Assembly: GCF_011397635.1 (NCBI RefSeq)
Contig: NC_064769.1
Span: forward strand, 17,687,207-17,751,206
Reading direction: 5' to 3'
DNA length: 64,000 nucleotides
Origin: Epinephelus fuscoguttatus
Taxonomy: Eukaryota > Chordata > Actinopteri > Perciformes > Serranidae
Position numbers and translations under genes: made by a program. The notes under the pieces are model-generated. The model had not been told where the DNA came from and searched no databases. It saw nothing but the letters and a program-made list of their open reading frames with translations. Position 1 is the stretch's first letter, and each line of letters starts with the position of its first letter. Positions 1-11,900 of this stretch are shown piece by piece.

Positions 1-788
1 TTTATCACAAGGCGCGAAGCCCTACCACGGTGCCATGGGTTTCCATTAGTGGCTCCCTCAGCATAGATCTACCATGCACTGAGCCGTGGTTAACACTTAA
101 CGCTTGTGATAATGCAGCAACATTTCCATATTAAGCGTTTGTGTGGTTTTTCTCATAAAGGTGTTGGGTTTCATTTTCTAGAAATATGTGTTGACATACC
201 TCTAAATTAATTTGAAGAAGTGGCTGTAATGCGATGGTTAGAGTCAAAAGTTACCACCTTTAAAAGGCCAGTTTGCTAAAGTCAGTATTTACACTCCTAA
301 CACTAGTGTCTAGCCATTCAGGTAGTTCTGGTCATACTACTCGTGTTTCACTTCTGTTGCATCACATTAACAGATCTGTGAGGCTGTAAATGCCAACATT
401 AGCATGTATTCTACCATGTGTCAGTGACCTCTAAACACAGAAAACTTGGTCTTGTGATGATGACAGTGACTTTACATTTAGCATTGGCACTTGCCAATAG
501 ATTGTGTCATGCACTCCACAAGGTCTGTGTGTGTTCACAATGCAACTAACTTGCAACTAAGACCGAAACTTACAGAGACGATGGTGGTGTTGTGTTCTCG
601 CCTTTTTTGGAACCTGCTAACCCCTGATCTGCAGTCTGCATATGCAGAGCTGTGAACAAAACGTGCAATTTTCAGTTTCTCGTCAAGACAGACCGAGTTA
701 GTCTGAGTACAGTTCGCTTCAGAGGGGTTCTCTTGAAGTGTTAACGTGCAAAAAATGCTGACTCACCGCTGTGAGTCAGTTGAGAGGG
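1..788. other. Intergenic sequence, no gene seen
   Basis: No exon-like reading frame is visible. The first ~115 bases form a weak imperfect inverted repeat (TTATCACAAG near position 2 against CTTGTGATAA near 104, with CCACGG/CCGTGG inside), which may be an old MITE end. The rest is unremarkable AT-rich DNA. Confidence 0.4.
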
Positions 789-1489
789 CTGAAAAGGACC
801 AAGCGTGAAAACACTGTCAGTTAGGATTCCTTTAGTGTTCTTTGTTCAGGAGAGTTTTATCGGGAGCTGCATCATCTGCAGAGGTCTGTCCCTCTCCAAA
901 CATGGCAGAATCCATGGAAGAGGACCCAGTCCCTATGTACACTGCTCAAAAAAAATTAAGTGAACACTTATAGTTCCATGTATCAAACTTCTTCTAAAAC
1001 GACTAAAAAGGACTCTCGTTTTTCAAATTAATGTTTAAACATGTTTATTTTAAATGCAGAAATGCCAGCTTCAGGGTTTCCGTAACGTTTATTTGTTTAC
1101 TTTTACCAAGTAGGCTACTGACCCCCTATAGACTTCAATTGTATTTGCTAAGCTAAGCTGCAATGCTAACTGCTGAGACCCAGCCACTGGACGTACAGAC
1201 ATAAAAAAGATATCGATCATGTTGTCTCAATATGAACATGATAGAGAAAGGGCATAACTCCCAAATCGTTGGAGTATTCCTTTAAATCACACATCAGATC
1301 TTGATGAACGAACTATTCAAGTTGAAAATCTTTACTGATGTATGTATGTATAATTTGTTGGGTAACAAAATGATGTAACAATGGTCAGTGGAAACCAAAA
1401 TCATCAACCCACTGAGGGCTGGTCAAAAAGAAAGTCCAGAGTGCTCAGAAGGTTCATCTAATCATGTGACGAAGGTGCTCTTTGGTGGG

Positions 1490-1700
1490 AATGTTGACGT
1501 CAAAAAAAGGGAAATCCAAGGCACTCTTCTTCAAATGGATAGAAAGCCTTTATTCAAAAAATGGCTGTTTCATTTAGAAAAGGTTAAAACATGATGAAAG
1601 TGGGTTACAGCCCACGCATTTTGGCACAAAAGCCTTCTTCAGGGTGGATGAGGGCTGGATTCAAAATCACAGCGATAATAAAAGTAAAAAATTGAAATCA
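1490..1700. repeat. Short interspersed repeat inside the Tc1-like element
   Basis: A segment with the character of fish short interspersed repeats (GCCCACGCATTTTGGCAC followed by GCCTTCTTCAGGGTG). A related, weaker piece (GGACGCATTTCACCCGTAAG, then CATCATCAG) is at 17078-17110. The exact family and borders are not resolved. Confidence 0.4.
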
Positions 1701-1747
1701 CAGGCTGCAACTTGTGTGAGTTTCTTCACGGCGACTCATGATGTGAC

Positions 1748-2700
1748 TCAGTAGTGTGTAGGCCCCCACATTCCTGTGTGCACTCCTCACTACGTCTGGG
1801 CATGATCCTGATGAGTCGGCGGATGGTGTCCTGGGGGATCTAGTCCCAGACCTGGATCAGGGCATCAGAGAGCTCCTGGACAGTCTGTGGTGGTACTTGG
1901 TGGCGTTGGATGCACCAATACATAACGTCCCATAGTTGCTCAGTTGGATTTAGGTCAGGAGAACGAGAGGGCCAGTCAATGGCGTCAATGCCTTCATCAT
2001 CTGGGAACTGCCTACACACTCTGACCACATGAGGCTGGGCATTGTCCTGCACCAGGATGAACCCAGGGCCCGGTGCACCAAGGTCACCCTGAGGATTTCA
2101 TCCTGGTACCTAACAGCAGTCAGGGTACTGTTGGCTATGACATGGAGGTCTATGCCTCCCCAGACCATCACTGGCCCTCCGCCAAAGCAGTCACACTGGA
2201 TGATGTTACAGGCAGCCTAACGTTCACCACGGCCTCTCCAGACTCTTTTACGTCTGTCACGTGCTCAGTGTGAACCTGCTCTCATCTGTGAAGAGAACGA
2301 GGCACCAGTGGTGGACCTGCCAACTTTGGTGTTCTCTGGCGAATGCCAATCGAGCTGCACAGTGCTGGGCTAGAGGACGTCAGGCCCTCACGCCACCCTC
2401 ATGGAATCTGTTTCTGACAGATTAGTCAGAAACATGCACACGCATGGCCTGCTGGAGGTCATTTTGTAGGGCTCTGGCAGTGCTCCTCCTGTTCCGGTCC
2501 TGCTGTTGGGTTGATGCCCTTCTACGGCCCTGTCCAGCTCTCCTCATGTAACAGGCGGTCTCTAGGTATCTCCTCCATGCTCAAGACTGTGCCAGGAGAC
2601 TAAGCAAACCTTCTTGCAGCTGCCCGTATGGAGCTGGACTACCTGTGAAACCTGATTGGGCTGCAGATACCGCCTCATGCTACCAGTAGTGACAAGGACA
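1748..2700 (-). pseudogene. Tc1-like transposase remnant
   Basis: Minus-strand open segments at 1840-2052 and 1950-2171 lie in different frames and together carry the back half of a Tc1-type DDE transposase (MVWGGI, DNAQPHVVR and PDLNPTEQLWD motifs). Frameshifts and stops separate them, so this is a dead copy. The aspartate of DNAQPH and the glutamate of NPTEQLWD correspond to the second and third acidic positions of the family; the first was not found in an open frame. Confidence 0.65.
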
Positions 2701-3108
2701 CTAGCAGAACACAAAATTAGTGAAGAATCAGCCAGGAAGGATAAGGAGAGAGCAACTGTCTGTGGTTACCACATGTAAAACCATTCCCCTTTTGGGGGTT
2801 GTCTTGCTTTCGCCTCTCCATTGCACTTGTTGTCACTTTCATTTGCACCAAAGCAGGTGAAACTGATTCATAATCACTTGTGCTTCTGAAATGGACACAT
2901 TGATGTCCCTGAAGTTTAACTGACTTGGTGTTATAGTGTGACGATTAAGTGTTCTCTTCATTTTTTTGAGCAGTGTAGATATAATCAGCTCATTCTAAGG
3001 TTAAAAAAAACATGACGATTCTTATTTTTAGAAAACATACTTACTACAGTATATTATATTCCTTTTTGCCAATATATCACCCGAAATCCCACACATTGGA
3101 CCTTTTAA

Positions 3109-4140
3109 AAGAAAAATGGTCAAAATGATTCTGACACACTGGTCGTCGCCAGTATGAGTCAAAATCCAAAAACACTGAATCCTACATTTCCCATAATGCA
3201 ACCAATTGTATCTTTTCATAAGACCCTGTTTGGCAAGTTGCCACATATTAAAATTTGTGACACAGACTTTCTGTTTAAATATGTCATCTCCAAGAAACAA
3301 CACAGTTACTCAGAACTTCTAAAACTCCTTTCAGAACCACAGATGACCTTACACAACTATTTTCAGAGAGGAGTTCCCCTCTGTATTTCATATTTAATGT
3401 TTGGGGTTTCTGGAACATGAGAGAAGGAACACCACATCATTTCCGTACTCATGACAACAGCACAACAGCAACAGGAACAAACATACACCAAAAACAAGGT
3501 CAACAAACAGCCTCTCAAACTGTTTTGTGACACAGTGGTTTGTGGTTGTTTTCATCAGCAACTGTTCGATTTTTGCAGGGCATCTGTGGACTGGGTTGTT
3601 ATCAACACGTTACACTGCAGCAGAATGTGTCAGAAAGTATCACGCAACCACATGCAATCGCCTACGGTGGCCCACAGGGGAAATTTTTGAACAGATAAAA
3701 GAATGATCTATTTGTTGGGATATTTTTGACCTAAACCCACCTGTGACGCCAATTCTCATAACCAATGTGTACTGTAGATGAGCTTCAAAAAGCCCATCTG
3801 TACTGTAATACCTAAGCTGTGTTAGTGAAATTTATACTGCTGGCTACAGCTACAAGATGAATCAAATGAATTGGTGTTACACGGCCTAAAAAAGTGGTTC
3901 CCAACTAAATGATTGATCGACTTATCTTTCTCCCTCTGTATTTGTACTGTAGAGTGAACATGGTATCACATACTGAATTATAAAATGATGTGCATTCAAA
4001 AACCCATTAGACAAAGGCAACCATAAATAAAGATTGGTGAAGTATATTTGGTAGTGGTTTATTATCATTACAGAAGTCCAAATAAATCTACAGTATTTCT
4101 CCAGCAAAAACTAAAACTACTGCTTATATAGAATCACTAC
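3109..4140. other. Intergenic sequence, no gene seen
   Basis: Open frames of 60-90 codons occur on both strands here but none has recognisable domain content, splice context or codon bias. No element ends were recognised. Confidence 0.4.
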
Positions 4141-4753
4141 CAGAGGTGGGACCAAGTCACTGTTTTGCAAGTCACAAGTAAGTCTCAATTCTTTACACTC
4201 AGGTACCAAGTCAAGACAGGCAACTCCCAAGTCCTAAACTTTGAGTTTCAAGTCCTAAGCTGGTCATAACAGGCTCTTAAAAAATGTAACGCCATTTTAA
4301 CAACAAAATGATAACTTAAATTTACAAAAGTGAGTTTATTGGAAGTTGTTGGTTCTCCTTTGTAATTTTCAACTGCCACGCTTTGCATACTGCAATGTTT
4401 TTGCTTTTGTTGACCACCGTGTAGTTTTGTATATAAATGAAATTATCTTTGGTACATTTTTTTCCAACTCGCGCTCACTAACGTTTGTTCTTCATGGTCC
4501 TCTACTGTAACTTGATTGGATGCTGTCAAATTGGCTCACAGTGGATCTGAGGTATGAAGTGTCGACTTGCTGGAAATAAATAGCATTTATGCTAGTTTAT
4601 TTAGGAAATACACACTTTTTAAGTAACATACTTTTTTAACCTCAAGTCCAAGTGAAGTCATGAGTCACTGGTGTTCAAGTCCAAGTCAAGTTGCATGTCC
4701 TCTTTGATTTTGTGAAGTTGATTCAAGTCATGTGACTTGAGTCCACACCTCTG
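4141..4753. mobile_element. hAT-type MITE
   Basis: The element begins CAGAGGTGGGACCAAGTCA and ends TGACTTGAGTCCACACCTCTG, an imperfect terminal inverted repeat starting CAGAGGTG. Flanking octamers ATCACTAC (4133-4140) and ATGACCAC (4754-4761) match at six of eight positions, as expected for an old 8-bp hAT target duplication. The interior is rich in CAAGTC motifs and has no coding potential. It is 613 bp long. Confidence 0.7.
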
Positions 4754-5938
4754 ATGACCACTACATTATTTATGTTAATAAAAACCATTTCAAATAACAC
4801 AATAGACATATAATCACCACCTAAGCCTTCACACGAAGTCCATTCATCAATTAACATGTTGTTTATTTTGATAGTACATTAAAACTAAGAGTGATTTTGA
4901 TAGAAGCATGTTACACATAAAATACACCAAAGTATGATAGTAAAAAGTAAAATTTCAATAATGGAGAGTGGATATGTTGTAGAGATGGAATAACACACGG
5001 TGAATATGAAGATTTCTACTTACTTATAGCTTAAGCAGGACTTTGTGCTACACATTGTGCCCAAGTTGTCACGAAATTTAAACTGTTTGACTTTACAGAG
5101 TGCTTTTAATATAATTTTCAACAGGTAAATTATATCATCTATCTCTGTTCATGTTTTATTTCACCATGATGCGCTGTTCAAATGACCTGAACGACTATCA
5201 GAATCCATGGATCACATGCCTGTCTTCACTTCAATGTCACAAGTCACATTCATTAGGAGTTTAAATGTATGTTTTAAGGCAGAATTATAAAATATCTGGT
5301 AAAGGTTTTGATGTACACCATTACTGTGAAACCTCAACTTCTGTCAGGGAGCAGAACATTGTTTTTGGATTGATAGAGTTGGCCAATGTTTGACCTGCAT
5401 GTGAACATGATACAGAGCAGAGTCTGGAGTATAATAATTAATACAATATATACTTTATGTAGATATGTATAACATAAGCAAGGTATCTGATGCAAATAAT
5501 AATTTAATTTGAATGCCAACAGGGTCACATCAGGATGATTGATGATTACAGTCCTCCTAAAGCTCCTACTGTCTCTTACAGTTTTAAGCACTTCTCTTTA
5601 ACACCTGCTGACAACTGGATACTGAAATACATTTTAAAGTAATCTAACTACTGCCTGATATCTTAAATACACAGGACATTAAGCAGAAATAGCTTCACTT
5701 TTATAAATCTAATAGCTTCACTAAAGATGGATAATGTGACACCTGATGACATTCTTAACATATAGTGCAGATATAATATTGTGTAATATCATAGTGCAAT
5801 AATATATATTGTTATATATATATATATATATATTATCATAGTATCTTACAGATATATTATCACTATAATTAATTTTCAACTTGCCCACTGTGTTTTTTCT
5901 TGTATACATGCTTTGGTGTAACTTCCACAGAGTACACC
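4754..5938 (-). other. Probable traf2 3' UTR and downstream sequence
   Basis: This lies directly downstream of the traf2 stop codon. No second gene is visible. Minus-strand AATAAA signals occur at 5155-5160 and about 4861-4866, so a 3' UTR of roughly 0.8-1.1 kb is possible. A TA-rich microsatellite lies at about 5812-5832. Confidence 0.4.
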
Positions 5939-8900
5939 CTACAAGCCTGTGAGGTCTACAATAGCCTTGATGAAAATGGTATCATCTCGCAGATAGGGGC
6001 TTTTGCCAGCCAGTTTGGCCAGAGGACAGAAGAGTGGGCAGCCGCTGGCGATGTTCATCTCACTGATTGGCCGCTGGAAGGAGGTGGAGCTGACGTCGGG
6101 GCGGAAAGCGTCGATGATGTGCTCCCTGTTGTTCTGATCCAAGAGCATCAGAGTCACCTGGGGGAAGAAGAGGAGCTTGTTTTGAGCTGTCGTTGAGGCG
6201 ATTGTGGATCAGGATGTGTAGAAAGATCATTTAAAAAGTTTTGCTACCTTCTGGCTGAATGGCCACTTGAGCAGAGCGTCACACTTTCCCCTCATGACGA
6301 CAAAGAACAGCGAAAGGTGAGTTCCTCTACCCGTGCCATCGCCGTTCAAGTACAGCCTCAGACACATTTTGTAGCCGTACTTGCTGGAGTAAAACGCTGT
6401 GAGATGGAAAAAGAAGAATCCAGAATGTGAACCAAGCCTACAGCAGTGTCATGTGAGAATAGGAGTGACGTGTCCACTCCCTGAAGGACAACAAGGGTGT
6501 AGAGAAGTGGAATTCCCCTCAACTACACGCCAACACATCATGCATACCACATGATCTTTGCTCATTCAAATTCAAATGTAACCTTTCAGCTGAGACATAA
6601 CATACGCCGCATGTACAAAAGACCTTTGAAATGATAGGTGGTCAGTATGTCTTTCATCTTACCTGGTGAGAACATTGCAGGTGCTCGACCAGCCACAGCA
6701 TCCTGTCTGCGGCGCGAGAAGTCAGAGATCTTCCACACAAATATCCCGTCGTAGGTGCAGAACTGGAGCTCTCGCACCAGCTGCTCCGTTTCAGACAGCT
6801 GCAGGTCTCTCATGTTGACCGTCCGCTCCAGCTGACGCACTTTGTTGGAGAGGTTTTCGATTTTTTCCTGGTCTAAACGATGCTGATGCGAGAAAGCCTC
6901 CAACGTAACCGAACTACGCTCCACCTCTCGGTTCAGGACGCACACAATGTTTTCTAAAGCGCTCACCTGTTAAAAAAAAAAAAAAAAAAAAAAAACAGCA
7001 ACAAATAAATTTAGGTCCTCATTCAACACCTAAAAACATTAGTGGTTAATAATAAAGAGCATTAAATCCATTGAGACTCACCTTTTTGTCCACATCAACA
7101 GAGTGCACAGAGGCTGCAGCTCCAGACCCCATAGTGACTCCCTCCTCAGGAGCCCTGTACAGGCCCAGACCAGAGTCCTCCTGCCACTCTGCCTGACCAG
7201 GAGCATCGGCACGCGTCCGAACCAAGGACAGCACCATGGGCAGCAGCAGACGCAAGTGCTCCATGGTGCTGCTGTGCTCATGGTCGCCGAGCTTCCCGTT
7301 ATCTATCTGGGAAAGACAACAGATCTTACTGAGCTACTATACTGTAATTAACTGAACTGAAAACTGCAGGGCATAAATTATGTTATTGTTTAGGGGAGTA
7401 AAACTGCATCAGTCTTTTTTTGGACCAATACTGATAGGAATTTGTGAGGGAAAATGATTTTGATAATGAAATATTACCCAGTTTTTGGTTTTTAATGTAA
7501 ATACACAAACATTTTTCATAAGGATCTCCTGAAAGCATAACATGGAACATTTAAAGATGAAATAAGCAACAATAAACATTAAAATTTAGGAAAAAATAAC
7601 TAATATTTCTTACTGAGAGTTTAACAGTTAAAAAAACTTTCTAATCTGCTTCATCAGGACTGTGGGTGGGAGGATGGGTGTAGTTTAACAGTGCTATGGC
7701 AACATACACAAACAACCCCCTCAGCTGTCACCAGATTTGATTCAAATGTTCCTAGATCCTCATTGGTGCATAAAAAGAATGTGACAACACCCTGTCCAAA
7801 GTGAGCCCCGCCCATTTAAAAACAGCAACTACAAAAAAATAAACAGAAACCTCTCGTGAGAAAAAAATAGACCTTGGCAGAAAATGATGTGCTCATATCA
7901 CATTAGATGTGACGCTAACACCAGAGGGTATTTAGCTTGGCATAAAGACAGGACGCGGCTAGCCTGGTGCAAAATCAACTTGCCAGCATCTCTAAAGCTA
8001 ACATGTTATGTCTTGTTAGTTCATACGTGCAACCCCATGTTGGGGTTGTATGCTTCTGCAAAACCAGTCAAGCTGCAGTTTATATCCATGTCTGTCCAGA
8101 CTCATGTTGCCATGACAGTAAACAATGCTTTAAATATGGATGTTGCTGCAAAAGACGCTTCAAATTCTACGTCAATGGTTCACACACATCTTCAAACACA
8201 GCAGCACAAGAGATCTCGATAATCAGCATAGTTAGATGGACACCCAAAATGAGTGTCACCAATTCAGTATCTGACCAAATGTCTCCCCAGTCATCAGTCA
8301 TCACTGACAAGACATTTGTGTCATAATTAGTGTATGAATTCTCGAGTTATGGCCAAAATATGTTGTGTGAGGTCACAGTGACCTTTGACCACCAAAATCT
8401 GATCAACTCGATGTTATGTCCAAGTTTATGTTGCTGCCCAATTTGAGGAATCTCCCTCAAGGCCTTCTTGATATATCACGTTCACAAGAATGACACAGAT
8501 GCGAGGTCACAGTGACCTTGACCTTCGACTGCCAAAATCTAATCAGGTCATCCAGTCCAAGTTGACACTAGTGAAATGCCATGTCATGTACTGGATTCTT
8601 TTTATTTCTCATTTTAGGAGGCAGAAAAAAATTGTTGCCTTTGCAGAGCCAGCAATGTTTTCCTAATTCCTGTCTTATGCTAAGCTAAGCTAAGGGTCAC
8701 TTGGCTATAGCTTCAAATTGACCGTCCGATATTTCAGCCTTTATGTCAAACTTTCTTTCAAATACCTTTAAACAAGTCAACCTTCAACAAAGTATTTGCA
8801 TCAATATTTTTGTGGACTTGATTAAATTAAAAACTAAAAGAAAACAACACAATGACATCATTGTATTTGATAACAATACGGTACATACCACAGATTTACA

Positions 8901-11900
8901 GCCCACTTCACTGAATGGACAAGCACTTTTTGACTTGGCGCATGATTTGCTGTGGTCATTGAACTGAAGGTCAAGAGCACAAAAAAGAACAACATTGTTA
9001 AGCGTCAGTGGAGCAGCATCAGCTTGAAACAGAAAAGTGAAAGTGAAGTACAGGATTGTTACTCAGAAAGAAACTTAGTGCTCATACAGGGAATTCAAAG
9101 GCATATCCATATCCTTAAACCTCCATAAGAAGAAGACTTTCACTGATGATCAACATGTGGAACTCCCATGGATCTAGTTTCATGGTACATTTATTGTAAC
9201 TTGCATGTTCTGTTAATTGTGTTTTATACAAATTTATGCATTGTACATGGATTTTAGGCCATTTGGAGACAGGTGTTGCATGTTTGCTTAAGCTGTGAAT
9301 GCTCTTTGAACTATCAGTCTATTCAGTGAATATTGCTTTATGGTTTTATTTTAAGGGTATAACATGTAAGAGCCTTTGTACAGAGAGAGGATTGTCAGGC
9401 ATTACCGTAACGAGCAATTAAAAAACACTTTACTCCTCGCAGGATTTAAGATGGAAAGTCAAATGGTAATTTGTGGAACAGCTCCAACCTTTTCTCGTGG
9501 GATCTTCTTTTTGCCACAGTCTTTGCATTGTAAGGGAAACTTCAGACAGATCTCATCATGGGCCTGTAAACCACCATGCAGGAGCATTAGATACCATTTT
9601 TTGTTTATTTATACATAAACAACCAGCCACTAGATAATCTCTATCTCTCACCTTGATGTCTTTAAAGTTGAAAGTCATCTTGCAGTATTTACAGTTGAGC
9701 ATTCTCGCTTCACATTCTCTCTCATTATGTCTGTCCTTCTCCGTTCGAAGGATCAAGGCTTTGCAGGCCTCACACTGCATCCGTTCAAATTCACAGCGAC
9801 CTTCATGCTGCGCCTAAAGACAGTGGACGGATTATTATTGTGACTCTTTTACTGCCTGCATGTGTCTGGTATTCATTATTGTTTTAAAAGTGATATCAAA
9901 GACAGGCAGTTGTGTTTTATGGCGTTACAACATTTTTGCGTGCAGGTACAGGGTGTCATTTACATGGTGGATGATTAAAAAATGTCGTTAAAGCTTCTGA
10001 CCTTTTGCCAGTTTGATAGACAAAACACGCCCTTGTCAATCATTGTTAAAATCAATCATCTGTACTAATGCAAATACAGACACACCTGTACAGAGTACTG
10101 ACGGTTAAATGTGGAAAAACAAAACACCATTCATCTGACTCATAGCCAGAGCATAAACCAGCAGGTGAAAGGTAGCTGCACTTACTTTATCAAGAGAGTG
10201 ATATTAAATATGTATAATTGTGTAGTTATTGACGTTATTATAATGTTTTTCCTGTGACCCAATTAGGAGTAATGTTCCAAGACGTGTGGCAAACACAAAT
10301 AATATACAGAAGTAAGATAAAATAAAAAAAGGATAAAATAAAAAAAGGTTAAAATGAGCAGACTCACCACAAAAAAAGGAAGTACGAAAAAACAGAAGCA
10401 GAGAAATAAAAAAGTGGAAGTGCAACAAAAAATTCGTGGAAAAAGGATGTTTTTTTACTTAAAGCTGTAATGTGCTTAATAATCTAATAATATATTTTTA
10501 AAAAATGCCGGGAAACGCAACGGGCGGAGCTTCCGGCGAGGTGGAGTTTGTCAACGAGGAAGTTATTCTCTTTCATAATGACTGCCATCGCCATGCTGGA
10601 GCCACAGAGCAGGAATCACAGGTAGGCTAGAGTGTTTTTCGCTTTGACTGTTCACTTTTCAGACTTGCTACACCAGGAAATCTCGAACCGAATAATCATG
10701 CCAAATATGAATCATCTTCAATGGCTTTCCAGTCATGTCCCTGTCCTCACGGCGCCACTCTGACACCATGTTAAGTCTATTTTTCCCAGGTACTTTTAGG
10801 CGTGTGTGGCTAGCTAACAACATAGCGGATCTTTCCACACACCAGTGACTAAGACGGCAGCCCACAGATGTTCACACAAACGTGGGTGTAGCATGCAGCA
10901 TGTTAATCATTTCTTAAACACTACAATCAAACTAAAGCACTTTGAACCTTGGTTGCCGAGGGCAAGCACGTGTTTCTTTATAACATCAGCAAGCGAACCG
11001 GTCAGAGCCACATTTGCAAATCATGCAAAAATAATCTCCAGCATCAGCTCAGTGTTCTCATTTTAAACATTTCTGCCACTGAACCATTTCAAGGTTTCCT
11101 GTGTAGAGCCTGACCTCGATTGAGTTACCCAGTATGGTTAAGCCACAAACAGACAGAAAGCACTTATCATTTACACCTTATTATCATCAGGATGTCAACT
11201 ATTCACTCAACAAAAAACACCCTTCACACAGAGATATTTACAGTTGAAACAAAACTAGGAGACAGATATTTAAACACAAACACAGACAGCTTTTATTATC
11301 CTAACGGGGCTTTTCTATGATTAAGCAAAACCACAGTCTGTACGGAGGAGGTATTTTACTGTCTGAACCTGTTCCTGGTTTATATCTAACAGTAAGTTTA
11401 AATTAAGTATTTCCCTTGTGAACCGGTGCAGCCTGAGTCTAGTTTCATTATCTTGTAATAGTCTGCTTCAGCTGTCAGGCTAATCTCGAGCTGAATGGCC
11501 TTTTATATCCTGGTACTTTCCCGCTGAATGTTGTTGTTATCTGAGCGGGTAACGCAGGGACTTTCCAGCCTACTAAGTTTCACTTCCTGTTTCTCCTCTG
11601 CTAGAATGTTGCTGCAGTGCATGCAATCCCACCACATGTTTCAGCCATAATGTGAGGCTGAGAGCTGCGGGGGAAAAGCTGTACATGTGACTCGGGAATG
11701 CGGCATATAGTGTGTAACAAAGTAAATACTGTGTGGGTGATGATGGTTTAGAGACATACAGAAATACTGAGTACAGATTTAGGTGGAGCACACTGACACT
11801 TGTACACAGTCAACAGCCAGGCAGACGGGGACTCAGACAAAGACAGCAATTAGTACACCCACACTGACAAAAGGAAATTTATATTTATACTTCACCTCAT

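Larger units (their letters stand above)
940..2975 (-). mobile_element. Tc1/mariner-like transposon, decayed
   Basis: Terminal inverted repeats begin CACTGCTCAAAAAAA at 940 and, on the other strand, at 2975; each is flanked by a TA target duplication (938-939 and 2976-2977). The minus strand between about 2700 and 1750 has frames with transposase motifs, including DNAQPH and WPSRSPDLNPTEQLWD, the third-acidic-residue region of the DDE domain, but shifted and broken. The element is longer than a typical 1.3-1.6 kb Tc1 because about 700 bp of unrelated repeat (roughly 980-1700) lies between the left terminus and the transposase 3' end. It cannot encode a working transposase. Confidence 0.75.
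789..3108 (-). repeat. Interspersed MITE-like repeat, split by a Tc1-like insertion
   Basis: The two outer pieces (about 789-939 and 2976-3108) match the two halves of a repeat seen again at 12944-13450 and, inverted, at 59533-60030. The right end reads TCCCACACATTGGACCTTTT, a diverged form of the family terminus CCCACACACTGGACCTTTA. The Tc1-like element at 940-2975 sits inside it on a TA target. This is a non-autonomous DNA-transposon type common in percomorph fish; the superfamily is not determined here. The left boundary is degenerate and approximate. Confidence 0.6.

Noticed and set aside
7884-8326. Two overlapping 112- and 119-codon plus-strand frames in a traf2 intron
   Set aside because: No domain; they run into an interspersed repeat and neither has exon-like borders.
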